Origin: Mycolicibacter hiberniae
Lineage (GTDB): Bacteria; Actinomycetota; Actinomycetes; Mycobacteriales; Mycobacteriaceae
Direction: 5' to 3'
DNA length: 64,000 nt
NCBI RefSeq assembly: GCF_010729485.1
Contig: NZ_AP022609.1
Span: 558,001 to 622,000, forward strand
The notes below the pieces were generated by a model that worked only from the letters and a program-made list of their open reading frames with translations, had not been told where the DNA came from and ran no database searches. A program made the translations under genes and the position numbers. How positions within the stretch are numbered: position 1 is the stretch's first letter; each line of letters starts with the position of its first letter. Positions 16,057-23,895 of the stretch are shown piece by piece.

Positions 16057-17748
16057 CTAGCCTCCTACCGAGTAGGGAGCTTGCACGCCGCCGATCACCG
16101 CGCCCAGGTTGGCCAGCGACGGAGTCTCCGCATCCCAGTAGCTGCCGTGGGATTTCAGGCTCGGGAAGAGTCCGCCCGGTCCGGTGCCAACTCCACTTCC
16201 GGCGAAGAGGTTGATTGCTCCGAAATCCGCGCCCATCGGGTTGGGGCCGAGGGTGTGGGAAGTGAAGATGTTGGCGGGGCTGATCGGATCGAACGGGTCA
16301 GTCATGGCATACACCGTGCCCCCAGGGTTGATGTTCAGGTCGCTGGCATGGTCTACCAGCATGCCTGGGCTGGCGACCGCGATGACATTGTCGGCGGCCA
16401 GATGGTGCCCGTCGCTAGCTGCCGCTCCGACCAGTGTGGTGCCGTAGCTGTGCCCGATCACGGTGTCGGTGGACGGTGCCCCGATGTGCGAGGCCCGCAT
16501 CCCGTTCTCGAATGAGTCGAGGGCAGCGGCCCCGTGCTGGGCGTAGCTGGGCCACGGCGCCTGTTCCAGTACAGACATCGGGCGGTCATACGCCATCCAG
16601 GTCGTCACCGATATATCTCCGGTGTGGAGGTCGCGGTTTGCAACCATCGCCGCGTCGTACATCGCCGCTGCCCTGGTCATGCTGCCGCCGACGTGGGTGA
16701 GGTCGTCGCCAGTTCCGGGCACCAGGACGGCGTTGTGGCTGGCCTTGTCGGGATTGCCGATCGACACCGCGGCGTGGCCCTTGTCATCGAGGTAACCCAG
16801 GTAGCGAGACGGGCCATCTTTCGGCGCCTTCATCGCGTTCTGCACGCCCTGGTACTCCGCCAGCGAGTGCTTGGCCGCTTGTAATTGCGGTCCGAGAGCA
16901 GCCATCTCGCTGCTTGTCTCCGGGCTGTGATCGCCCATGTAGACCTGGCGGGCCAGTTGGTCGTAGCGCGCTTGCATCGCATCGACGTTGGACTGGGCAT
17001 TGGCCATCAGCTCGGGCAGATGACGTTCGTTGTTGTAGTGGGTCTTGTCTGCGAACGGCATCCCCGGGTGGTTGCCGATGAAGTGGTCGCTGTCGTAGAC
17101 GGCATCTTTCTGGGCCTCTGACAAGTGAGTCCACCACTGCGTGAACTGCTGCGGATCATCCGGCGGAAGTCCCGGCCCCCGCACGCCAACACCACCTGCA
17201 CCGCCGTCGGCGCCCTCGTCGCCGAAGCCGAACTCGTGCAACCCCGCGCTGGCTGTGGTGAGGGTGCGGGAGAGGTCATCCTCGTCGAGGACGAGCTTGT
17301 AGACCTTGGACATGAGGTAGCTGCGGTGGCCCTCGGCTTCCAGTTCACGCTGTTCCAGCTCGGCGGCGGAGCTGTACCAGGTGATCCGGTCGGTGACGGA
17401 CCAGTCTTCACCGACCGTGAAGTTGTCGTTCTCGATTTCGTCCACCGTGTCGAGCACCGAACTCTTGGTGCCGTCCTGGGCATCGGCACCGCGCTCGGCG
17501 ATCCCCGCGAGGGTGTCGGTGGTATCAACGGGCGTGCGGATTTTCACCAGGTCGAGGTAGGCGCGGTCCTGGAAGGCTTCGCCACCTGAACCGGTCCAAT
17601 CGGTCCCGCCGGGGCGCAGGGAGGATTGATGCACCTCGGTGAATGCGGACTCCCACGTGCGGCCGAGGTTTCGCCAGGCGGCTGCGCTGGCCCGCAGGTG
17701 ATCCCAGCTGGCAGCGCGGACCTCGGACAGGGTCGGTAGACCAGACAT
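16057..17748 (-). CDS. Alpha/beta hydrolase (DUF1023) with WXG100-like N-terminal helical domain
   Basis: A 563-residue protein. The first 150 or so residues are helical, with TDWTGSGGEAFQD resembling the WxG turn of WXG100 folds. The C-terminal third is a DUF1023/Abhydrolase_8 domain with GIGNPDKASHNAVLVPGTG-type entry, the nucleophile elbow IGHSYGTTLVG (Ser in GHSYG), an Asp region DPFDPIS and a late His in LKSHGSYWD. Such N-terminal helices plus a hydrolase suggest a type VII secretion substrate or associated enzyme; this is inference. The gene lies 6 bases after the stop of the EspC-like small gene and 5 bases before the lipoprotein gene, so the three form one transcription unit. The substrate is unknown. 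Confidence 0.88.
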   Translation of the reverse strand: MSGLPTLSEVRAASWDHLRASAAAWRNLGRTWESAFTEVHQSSLRPGGTDWTGSGGEAFQDRAYLDLVKIRTPVDTTDTLAGIAERGADAQDGTKSSVLDTVDEIENDNFTVGEDWSVTDRITWYSSAAELEQRELEAEGHRSYLMSKVYKLVLDEDDLSRTLTTASAGLHEFGFGDEGADGGAGGVGVRGPGLPPDDPQQFTQWWTHLSEAQKDAVYDSDHFIGNHPGMPFADKTHYNNERHLPELMANAQSNVDAMQARYDQLARQVYMGDHSPETSSEMAALGPQLQAAKHSLAEYQGVQNAMKAPKDGPSRYLGYLDDKGHAAVSIGNPDKASHNAVLVPGTGDDLTHVGGSMTRAAAMYDAAMVANRDLHTGDISVTTWMAYDRPMSVLEQAPWPSYAQHGAAALDSFENGMRASHIGAPSTDTVIGHSYGTTLVGAAASDGHHLAADNVIAVASPGMLVDHASDLNINPGGTVYAMTDPFDPISPANIFTSHTLGPNPMGADFGAINLFAGSGVGTGPGGLFPSLKSHGSYWDAETPSLANLGAVIGGVQAPYSVGG

Positions 17749-17754
17749 CGGGTG

Positions 17755-18063
17755 TTACCTGCCTACGCCGAATCCGCCGGCTGCGCCGCCGTCTCCACCG
17801 GCTGCGCGCGGGACCCGGGGGGTGATGCCCGGCGGCAGTCCACCGGCCCCACCGTCGCCGCCCGGGCCGGCGGGCAGGGGCGAGGCCACCGCGGTGAGGC
17901 GCTGCGCCCCCAGCTCGTCCTGGTCCTGGTATTCGCTCGCGGCTTTGGTGAGCTTGCTCCCGTTCGCGGTCATCCGGGATTTGCAGGCGGTGCCGATGGT
18001 GCTCATCCCGGCGTTCACCGCGCTAGTGGCTGCGCCGGTGGACTGCCAGGTGGAGAGAGTCAC
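17755..18063 (-). CDS. EspC-like/WXG100-like small protein, 5' end apparently damaged
   Basis: From GTG at 18063 the protein is 102 residues. However, recognisable coding sequence continues upstream in the same frame to about 18171 (TLKVTPEGLRTVAQRCEALA), the usual N-terminus of EspC/DUF2580-type helical proteins, until an in-frame TGA at 18172-18174. No ATG, GTG or TTG is available in that extension, so the native start seems lost at the junction with integrase debris. Either a shortened protein is made from 18063 or the gene is dead. The C-terminal tail is Gly/Pro-rich. It is the first gene of the unit with the DUF1023 hydrolase and lipoprotein, and may be the partner of the hydrolase helical domain. 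Confidence 0.6.
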   Translation of the reverse strand: MTLSTWQSTGAATSAVNAGMSTIGTACKSRMTANGSKLTKAASEYQDQDELGAQRLTAVASPLPAGPGGDGGAGGLPPGITPRVPRAAGGDGGAAGGFGVGR

Positions 18064-18189
18064 GGTCGGCAGAGCCGGTGCGACTGTCGCGGCGAGAGCT
18101 TCGCAACGTTGCGCGACGGTACGCAGACCTTCGGGGGTGACCTTGAGGGTAGGGGGGTCTGCTGCGGGAGGTCATTGGGGAACTGTATT

Positions 18190-18812
18190 TGAAGGACGCG
18201 ATTCAGGGAATAAACCCACCCCTCTCGTTTGCCTCGACGAATACACCTACCTCGTTGGAGGGGTTCGGTGTCTTCTCGCTATAGTGCTGGCCAAAGCCGC
18301 GGACCGATTCGAGACGCTGACTTTGGTGCTGGGCTATTGCGGCCTCCGGTTCGGGGAGGCAGTCGCACTGAGACGCTGGCATGGGGGATCGGGTGCTGAC
18401 GGTGCGTTCGTCCGCAACCGCGGTAACAGGTGAGGGCACCGTGGAGTCGACGACAGACACGAAGCGCGATCGCCACGTGCCCGTGCCCGAACCTATCTGG
18501 AAGAAACTCAAGGCCGAGTTGCCCACCGACCCGAACACTTTGGTGTTTCCCAGGCGGAAGGGCGGTTCCTACGGCTCGGTGAGTACCGCTGGGCATTCGA
18601 CAACGCGTGCGCAGACGTCGGTATAGACGGGCTGGTGCCCCCACGGCCGAAGGCACACCACGGCGTCACTGGCGATCAGTGCAGGCGCTAACGTCAAAGT
18701 CGTGCAGAAACTCCTAGGGCATGCGACAGCGGCCTTGAAGGCCATCGAAAGCGCTGCGGTATCACGGCGGTATTCGGATCGTCAGGCTGAGGCGGCCTCA
18801 AACAGGCTCTGA
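18190..18812 (+). pseudogene. Decayed tyrosine recombinase/integrase
   Basis: Integrase sequence is spread over at least three frames. One frame gives AADRFETLTLVLGYCGLRFG, then EAVALR (catalytic Arg I region). A second gives VLTVRSSATAVTGEGTVEST and HVPVPEPIWKKLKAELP. A third gives HTTASLAISAGANVKVVQKL, then LGHATAAL, and the C-terminal RYSDRQAEAASNRL before TGA at 18810. The frames are joined by indels and internal stops, so no active enzyme can be made. It ends 8 bases before the tRNA. M. tuberculosis Rv1054 and Rv1055 are integrase fragments in the same neighbourhood, so the scar may be old and shared. It is distinct from the intact integrase at 18943. Confidence 0.85.
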
Positions 18813-18820
18813 CCTGCAAC

Positions 18821-18894
18821 GCCCCCATAGCCCAATTGGCAGAGGCAGCGGACTTAAAATCCGCCCAGTGTCGGTTCGAGTCCGACTGGGGGCA
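18821..18894 (+). tRNA. tRNA with UAA anticodon (Leu by anticodon)
   Basis: A complete cloverleaf is visible. The acceptor stem GCCCCCA/TGGGGGC is followed by a D-arm and the anticodon stem GCGGA/TCCGC with loop CTTAAAA (anticodon TAA). The variable loop is 5 bases (CCAGT). The T-arm is GTCGG/CCGAC with loop TTCGAGT, and the discriminator is A. CCA is not encoded. The anticodon reads UUA (Leu), but the short variable loop is class I, whereas bacterial tRNA-Leu is normally class II with a long variable arm. The 3' half serves as the attachment site of the adjacent element. Confidence 0.93.
18871..18891 (+). repeat. attL core: 21-bp direct repeat within the tRNA 3' end
   Basis: The sequence TCGGTTCGAGTCCGACTGGG plus one further G covers the T-arm and part of the acceptor stem. 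An identical 21-bp copy lies at 28297-28317. Beyond the core, the left copy continues GCAC and the right copy ACAC. The integrase gene begins to read 52 bases to the right. This is the classic layout of integration into a tRNA gene that restores its 3' end. Confidence 0.9.
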
Positions 18895-18942
18895 CGTTAG
18901 CTGTACTGCTCGACGTGCTGGTAATGACGGTAAACGGCTTTG

Positions 18943-20115
18943 CTACTCGCCTTCGGCTGGCCGCCGTGCCCACATTTTGCCCACACTCTCGTCTAACTTG
19001 TCGGCAACCGCAGTGAGATCGTCATCGAAAAGATCCGCGTAAACGTCCAACGTCATGGCCGCGCTGGCGTGCCCCAACATCCGCTGAACCACCTTCACGT
19101 TGGCGCCGGCAGAGATCGACAGGCTGGCCGCGGTGTGCCGCAGCGCGTGCGCGGTGACCCGCGGGAACACCGGCGTGACCGCCTGACCGTCATCGCTGGC
19201 CTTGATCTCCTCGGCCCGTGCCTTGTCTGCCGCGGTGATGCAGCGATCCACCGCCCCCGACAGCCACGAATCGTGCGACGACGGCGGCCCCAGGTGCCCA
19301 CCCGACCGGGACGGCCACAACAGCTCGTCACGGCCCTTACCCCGGCAGGTCTTGGCCAGCTCGTCGACCACGAACGCCGGCAGTACCACCGTGCGGCTCT
19401 TGCCCGACTTCAGCGTGCCCACATGCACCTTGGAGCCGACCGCCACCGCGTTCTCGTGCAGCACCACCCGCCGCTTCAGAAAATCGATGTCCGACGCCCG
19501 CAGGGCCGCCGCCTCACCCCACCGCAGCCCCGCCGTGCCGAGCAGCAGCACCAGCGACCCATACCGGCCCGCCTCACCGGCCAGGGCGTGCAGCTGGGCA
19601 GCTGTTAGGTACAAGTTCTTGCGTCGGGTGCGAGTCGGCAGCTTCACCCCGCGGGCCGGATTGGCCGCCAGTCGGCGGTCCCGCACCGCGTCATCGAGAA
19701 TCCGCGCCAGCACCGAGTAGGCCGTGATCACCAGCGTGGCCTTCCGCTGGGTCGCCAGCTCCGCGATCCATGCCTGCACGTCGGAATAGGCGATCTCGGC
19801 GATCTGCTTCCTAGCCCACCGAGGCTCAACATGCACCCGCCACGCCGACTCGACCGAATGAAACGCCGAGGGCTTCATAACCCCCTTCTGGCGCTTCAAC
19901 CATCCCGGCCCCAGCTCGCCCACGGTGATCTTCCCCAGCGCCGGCGCCACATACTCGCCCTTGAGCTTGGAGACCTCGACGGTGGCCGCGAACGCCTCAG
20001 CTTCCCGTTTCGTGGTGAACCCGCGCTTGTCGGTCTGGCGACGGTCCGGTGTCCGGTACCGAACCCGGTAACGTGTTGCTCCGCTGCTGGTTTCGTACTT
20101 ACTGATCGTCGCCAT
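18943..20115 (-). CDS. Tyrosine recombinase integrase of the tRNA-inserted element
   Basis: About 390 residues. An N-terminal arm-binding domain (MATISKYETSSGATRYRVRY, DKRGFTTKREAEAFA) is followed by a SAM-like core-binding domain and the catalytic domain. Catalytic residues are visible: Arg in LLGTAGLRWGEAAALR, the H-x-x-R box HALRHTAASLSISAG, and the terminal Tyr in LGHASAAMTLDVYADLFDDD. ATG at 20115 is preferred over upstream ATGs because an AGGGGC-type site precedes it and homologous N-termini begin there. It overlaps the end of the repressor gene by 17 bases. The enzyme should recombine attP with the tRNA attB. It is intact, unlike the integrase debris on the other side of the tRNA. Confidence 0.95.
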   Translation of the reverse strand: MATISKYETSSGATRYRVRYRTPDRRQTDKRGFTTKREAEAFAATVEVSKLKGEYVAPALGKITVGELGPGWLKRQKGVMKPSAFHSVESAWRVHVEPRWARKQIAEIAYSDVQAWIAELATQRKATLVITAYSVLARILDDAVRDRRLAANPARGVKLPTRTRRKNLYLTAAQLHALAGEAGRYGSLVLLLGTAGLRWGEAAALRASDIDFLKRRVVLHENAVAVGSKVHVGTLKSGKSRTVVLPAFVVDELAKTCRGKGRDELLWPSRSGGHLGPPSSHDSWLSGAVDRCITAADKARAEEIKASDDGQAVTPVFPRVTAHALRHTAASLSISAGANVKVVQRMLGHASAAMTLDVYADLFDDDLTAVADKLDESVGKMWARRPAEGE

Positions 20116-20542
20116 CTTCGCCCCTGTGGAACATTCGCAGTACGTCCCGTGTGCGCCATGATGGCCAAGCTGCTGGGTTTGGCGTCTCATCATCGCCGGG
20201 CACGAACGCTCCCTGTAGCCATTCCCACCCCCGCCGAGCGGACTCCGGTTCTCGGCCGGTCTGTACTACCTGATCGTCGACCTCGGCGCTCTCGGGCATC
20301 AGCAATCGGATTGGTGAAACCCCAAGCGCGACGGCGAGTGCCACCAGGTCGTCGGTATCAACTCGGCGACTCCCAGCCTCGATGCGTTGGATGCCTAGCG
20401 GCGGTATCGGTCGGCCGATTTTCTTGAGCCTTGCGGATAGCTCGGCTCCCGAGATCCGCTCGCGGTCTCGCAAGGATCGGATATTGGCGCGCACGGCTTC
20501 CCCGGTGGGGCCTAATTGCCGGCCGGGCTTTGTCTCTGCCAT
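20099..20542 (-). CDS. XRE/Cro-CI-type DNA-binding regulator
   Basis: A 147-residue protein with an N-terminal helix-turn-helix: IRSLRDRERISGAELSARLK, then RIEAGSRRVDTDDLVALAVA and LGVSPIRLLMP. The C-terminal third is Trp-rich (GWEWLQGAF, AAWPSWRTRDVLRMFHR) and has no fold I recognise. It is encoded just upstream of and overlapping the integrase gene, and divergently from the xis-like gene. That placement suggests it represses the leftward or rightward promoter, like a phage or satellite immunity repressor. The DNA target is not known. Confidence 0.85.
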   Translation of the reverse strand: MAETKPGRQLGPTGEAVRANIRSLRDRERISGAELSARLKKIGRPIPPLGIQRIEAGSRRVDTDDLVALAVALGVSPIRLLMPESAEVDDQVVQTGREPESARRGWEWLQGAFVPGDDETPNPAAWPSWRTRDVLRMFHRGEDGDDQ

Positions 20543-20670
20543 GTTCGCGACCCTAGTGCATCAGATTCGATGTTTCCTCACGTCGAGTTTGACATCGCAG
20601 CACGACGTATGCAAGCTGATGTAGTGCCATATCAAAATAGATGTCCTGAAGTATCGATTAGGAGGCTTAA
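20543..20670. promoter_or_regulatory. Divergent control region of the integrated element
   Basis: A 128-bp AT-richer gap between the divergent repressor and xis-like genes. It contains TTGACA at 20589-20594 without a clear matching -10. It also has 6-bp inverted half-sites CGATGT (20568) and ACATCG (20592), and CATCAG (20559) with CTGATG (20616). GGAGG at 20661-20665 serves the xis-like GTG start. It is the likely lysis/lysogeny-style switch and repressor operator, but the exact operators are guesses. Confidence 0.55.
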
Positions 20671-20868
20671 GTGGCTGATTTGCCGGAGGTGATGACGGCC
20701 AAGCAGCTGGCCGCATACCTGAGTATCAGCGAGGCGTCGCTGGCCCAGGACCGTTACCTGCGTCGCGGTGTGCCGTTCACGAAAGTGGGAAGTAAGCGGG
20801 TCCGGTATCTGCGGGCCGACGTTCTCGGCTACCTGGCGGCCAACCGCACGGGCGGCGATGCCGCGTGA
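20671..20868 (+). CDS. Excisionase-like helix-turn-helix protein
   Basis: A 65-residue protein: MTAKQLAAYLSISEASLAQD, RYLRRGVPFTKVGSKRVRYL, RADVLGYLAANR. This is the MerR-like winged helix of the helix_turn_helix_17/excisionase family, as in phiRv Xis proteins. GTG at 20671 lies 5 bases after GGAGG. It is the first rightward gene after the divergent control region, opposite the repressor. It probably acts as a recombination directionality factor or transcription regulator; which one cannot be decided from sequence alone. Confidence 0.85.
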   Translation: MADLPEVMTAKQLAAYLSISEASLAQDRYLRRGVPFTKVGSKRVRYLRADVLGYLAANRTGGDAA

Positions 20869-20963
20869 CCGTCAACAGCAGAACGGCCCCCGTTTCCCCC
20901 GGCGTTGGCGCGCCGGGCGGGGACCGCTCGGAATCCACAACCTACGAGATCGGAGATTCGACT

Positions 20964-21323
20964 ATGAATCCTACCGTCGACCACGGCGTTCCGTGCCGGC
21001 TCTGCACCGTCCCGACCACCGATGGCGCTGCGCTGTGCACGTTCTGTCGGGACTACGCTGGCGACCCCGTTGATTCTCTGACCCGCGGGTGCTGTGGCGG
21101 GGTGGGGGGACATGCCGGTGGCTGCGCGTCATCGGCCCTGGAGAGCGCGGCGGCGGAGACTGTGGAGATTCGTGCCGATGTCGCTGCCGCGATGCGCGCC
21201 CTGTCAAAGGATTCGCCGCTGTGGGCGGCGGTCGATCTCGTTCAAGCCATGGGGCATCTACGCGAAGCGCGGAGGGCGATCGAGAGGGCCTTGCTGACCA
21301 TCGCCGCCGAGGCGGTGCGGTGA
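20964..21323 (+). CDS. Small protein with paired CxxC motifs, element gene
   Basis: About 119 residues from ATG at 20964, which has GGAG 8 bases upstream. An alternative GTG at 20865 overlaps the xis stop and would add 33 residues of low-complexity sequence. The N-terminal part has PCRLCTVPTTDGAALCTFCRDY, split as CRLC and CTFC, a likely zinc ribbon, followed by RGCCGG and a helical C-terminal half rich in Ala. Its stop overlaps the next start (TGATG), so it is coupled to the DUF2742 gene. Function is unknown; small zinc-ribbon proteins at this position are common in phiRv-type elements. Confidence 0.65.
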   Translation: MNPTVDHGVPCRLCTVPTTDGAALCTFCRDYAGDPVDSLTRGCCGGVGGHAGGCASSALESAAAETVEIRADVAAAMRALSKDSPLWAAVDLVQAMGHLREARRAIERALLTIAAEAVR

Positions 21324-21637
21324 TGGGCGTGGAATCGTGGCAGGTGAGCTGGTGGCCGGTGCACCGGTTCCTCGCCGCAGTGGTCGACCAGGCGAACGTC
21401 GGGCCGTTGCCGCTGGCCGGCACCCCGAGCTGGCAGGCACTGGCCGACGACGACCCGACCAAGCTGTTGGCCCTCGCTGATGCTGGCCAGCACGCAGTCC
21501 TGCAATGGGACATCGCCCAGACCGCCGCCGCTGACGCCTCGAAAGCCATTGCCGCCGCCGAAGATTGGCCCGCCGTAGCCCGATGCATACGACGCGGCCG
21601 TGGTGCCGCCTACATCTCACGGAGGGTAACGGCGTGA
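21323..21637 (+). CDS. DUF2742 family phage protein
   Basis: A 104-residue protein beginning MGVESWQVSWWPVHRFLAAV, with LAGTPSWQALADDDPTKLLA, then LADAGQH and a helical stretch ending EDWPAVARCIRRGRG. The SWW.VH...AGTP.W.AL..DDP.KL pattern is that of DUF2742 proteins encoded in phiRv1/phiRv2 and mycobacteriophage genomes, recalled from memory. ATG at 21323 shares a base with the preceding stop, and the next gene starts at GTG 21634 overlapping this stop (GTGA). The role is unknown; the invariant position before the replication gene hints at a replication or control role. Confidence 0.8.
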   Translation: MGVESWQVSWWPVHRFLAAVVDQANVGPLPLAGTPSWQALADDDPTKLLALADAGQHAVLQWDIAQTAAADASKAIAAAEDWPAVARCIRRGRGAAYISRRVTA

Positions 21638-23412
21638 TCAACTCCGATCTGACCAAGAAGTTCTTCCTCGAATCCGACAGTGACCAACTGGCGAAGATCT
21701 ATCAGTGGGCGCGTGCTCGCTACGCAGCACCGTGGGCGGTGTTCTTCGCCGTGCTGCTGCGGGTGTCGGCCAGCCTCGGCCCTCATGTGCAGCTCCCTGG
21801 CGTCATCGGTGGCCGAGCATCGTTGAACTTGCTCTGCGCGTTCGTGTCCCTGTCCGGTGGCGGCAAGGGCATCAGCGACAAGGTCGGCCGTCTGGCCTGG
21901 CCGAGGCCGATCACCGAATTGCCGATCGGGTCGGGTGAGGGCATCGCTGCGACGTTCAAGCCACCGGCCAAACCGGACGGGGACGCCGAACCAATCGACT
22001 CGGTGATCTTCAATTGCTCGGAGATCGACGTCTTCACCGGCATCGCTACCCGCCAGGGGTCCACCATATTGGGCACGCTTAAGGCATTCGCGATGGGCGA
22101 ACTGCTGGGCGCCACCAACGCCAGCGCGGCCACCTCCCGCAACGTTCAAGCGCACACCTACCGCGGCTGCCTGTCGGTCGGTGCCCAGCCGGGCCACACC
22201 GGCATCATCTTCGACGACACCACCGGAGGTACCCCGCAACGCTTCCTGTGGGCACCAACCATCGACCCGGACATGCCCGCCCAGCGCACCGCCGACCCTG
22301 CACCGCTCGACACCGATATACCGCTCTGGACGCCCGGTATGGACGGAGTAGTGGAGATCGGCTACGGCCCGCCGGAGATCACCGAGCAGATCATCGCCGC
22401 GCACCTTGCCCGCCAGCGCGGCGACGGCGACGCCCTCGACGGGCATTGGATGTTGACCCGGTGCAAGGTCGCGGCCCTCCTGGCCGTCATGCACCAACGG
22501 TCGGTCGTCTCCGAGTCGGACTGGGAGCTGGCCGCCACTGTCATGGCGGTCTCCGACGCCACCCGCCAGATGCTGCTCGACCACGCCAAGCAGGCCGCTA
22601 GAGCAAAGATCAGAGATCGAGCACTGAGTCGAGCAACGTTCGACGAGATCATCGACGAACGACATGGCACGACCGTCCGCAACCGCATCATGCGGCTACT
22701 CGCCAACGGTCCGATGCCGAGAGGCGAGTTGCGCCGAGCGATGGGTAAACAGCACTACCGCGAAGCGTTCGACGCGGTACTGCCGTACTTGGAGAAGATT
22801 TGCGAGGTGGTCGCCATCCCCGGCGAGAAGGCGCCGCACTATGCGATCAACCCGGAGTTCACCGGTGAACCCGGGTTCACCCCACGAAAGGCCAGTTCAA
22901 CAGGGGTGAACCATGAGTTCACGGGTGAACCGTCCGCTACCGTGACGGATCTCGATACCCGCAGATCGCACGATAACGGTCGCCCCAAGCTGTCGTGTCG
23001 CAAGTGGTTGGCCCAGTACGTCGCGCAGCTACTCGAGGGCGGTCAGCAGTACGTTGCTGCCGCCGACGTGTACCGGGCGGGAGAGGCGGCTGGCTACGGC
23101 AAACAGAATGTCGCTACCGCCCAGGCGCAGGTGCACCAGATCCGAGTTGCCGCCCGCGACCGCAGCTCCGTCACATGGTGCATCGACCCCGCGGTGACCC
23201 TCGACTACCAGCCTGTCGGGGAATGGATAGCAAACTACATTGACCGGCTACCGACAGGCGTGAGGCAGGTCGACGAGACCGATTTTCGGCGGGCCGGTGA
23301 GGCGGCCGGCTACGGCTGGTCGAATCTCAGGAACGCCGCGAACCGACATCCCCGACTGTCGGTCGGCGGCGGTGCACTGACGATCGCCGGCGACCAGGAA
23401 GCCGCCCTGTGA
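21634..23412 (+). CDS. Satellite/phage replication protein with duplicated C-terminal winged-helix-like module
   Basis: About 592 residues from GTG at 21634, which overlaps the preceding stop. An ATP-binding-like segment CAFVSLSGGGKGISDK lies near residue 75, with a downstream acidic segment FNCSEIDVFTG near residue 128, as in DUF3987-type or primase/helicase proteins of phiRv-like elements. Residues near 340-430 resemble a winged helix (RNRIMRLLANGPMPRGELRR). The end contains two related modules: KWLAQYVAQLLEGGQQYVAA with YRAGEAAGYGKQN, and EWIANYIDRLPTGVRQVDE with RRAGEAAGYGWSN. It probably binds the origin or primes replication. The exact enzymatic class is uncertain, as the Walker A is not canonical. 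Confidence 0.75.
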   Translation: MINSDLTKKFFLESDSDQLAKIYQWARARYAAPWAVFFAVLLRVSASLGPHVQLPGVIGGRASLNLLCAFVSLSGGGKGISDKVGRLAWPRPITELPIGSGEGIAATFKPPAKPDGDAEPIDSVIFNCSEIDVFTGIATRQGSTILGTLKAFAMGELLGATNASAATSRNVQAHTYRGCLSVGAQPGHTGIIFDDTTGGTPQRFLWAPTIDPDMPAQRTADPAPLDTDIPLWTPGMDGVVEIGYGPPEITEQIIAAHLARQRGDGDALDGHWMLTRCKVAALLAVMHQRSVVSESDWELAATVMAVSDATRQMLLDHAKQAARAKIRDRALSRATFDEIIDERHGTTVRNRIMRLLANGPMPRGELRRAMGKQHYREAFDAVLPYLEKICEVVAIPGEKAPHYAINPEFTGEPGFTPRKASSTGVNHEFTGEPSATVTDLDTRRSHDNGRPKLSCRKWLAQYVAQLLEGGQQYVAAADVYRAGEAAGYGKQNVATAQAQVHQIRVAARDRSSVTWCIDPAVTLDYQPVGEWIANYIDRLPTGVRQVDETDFRRAGEAAGYGWSNLRNAANRHPRLSVGGGALTIAGDQEAAL

Positions 23413-23636
23413 TCGCCCGTCTGTTGCTATCGGCGGCCTACACAGCCACCGGTGCCGGGTCGGTGCCGTGCCCGACGTGCGGTACCGGTGTCGGCCTCTG
23501 GTGCTCGACACCGGATGGCCACCGGAGGCGACTGCCGTGCGTCGCCCGCCTCCGGGCTGTGCCCCCACCCAACGATGCGCCGTCATGGCGCGACCCCTCA
23601 GAACCCACCCACCCGAAAGGACGAACCGATGACTGA
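23409..23636 (+). CDS. Small zinc-finger-like protein
   Basis: A 75-residue protein starting at GTG 23409, which overlaps the replication gene stop (GTGA). It contains CPTCGTGVGLWCSTPDGHRR followed by LPCVARL, a C-x2-C-x7-C zinc-binding pattern with a further Cys, seen in small actinobacterial and phage proteins. The C-terminal 25 residues are Pro/Asp-rich and probably disordered. It overlaps the next gene by 8 bases. Function is unknown; coupling with the replication gene suggests a DNA-binding accessory. Confidence 0.6.
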   Translation: MIARLLLSAAYTATGAGSVPCPTCGTGVGLWCSTPDGHRRRLPCVARLRAVPPPNDAPSWRDPSEPTHPKGRTDD

Positions 23637-23895
23637 CCCCCGCCCCGAACTGGCCGGCCGCGCTGATTTTTTGCGCCTCGCCGGCCAGCTGCACTCCGGC
23701 GATCAGGAGGGCATCGACGCCGTTCTGGCCAACTTAGCCGACCAGCCCGCCGGGTACGCCGTCGCACTGGTCGAGGCCGGCCTCCGTGAATACCTGGTTG
23801 CACTGCGTGCCATGACGCCCGACCCCGAGGTGGCGCAGCGGTGGCTGGACGCGACAGGGCTCGAGGCCCTCGACCGGCTGCGCGACACCGACTGA
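23629..23895 (+). CDS. Small helical protein of unknown function, element gene
   Basis: An 88-residue, Ala/Leu-rich, helix-forming protein: PELAGRADFLRLAGQLHSGD, AGYAVALVEAGLREYLVALR and EVAQRWLDATGLEALDRL. ATG at 23629 is preceded by GAAAGGA at a good distance. It closes the rightward early block before a 258-bp untranslated stretch and the capsid gene. I do not recognise the family. It has no membrane segment and no cysteines. Confidence 0.6.
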   Translation: MTDPRPELAGRADFLRLAGQLHSGDQEGIDAVLANLADQPAGYAVALVEAGLREYLVALRAMTPDPEVAQRWLDATGLEALDRLRDTD

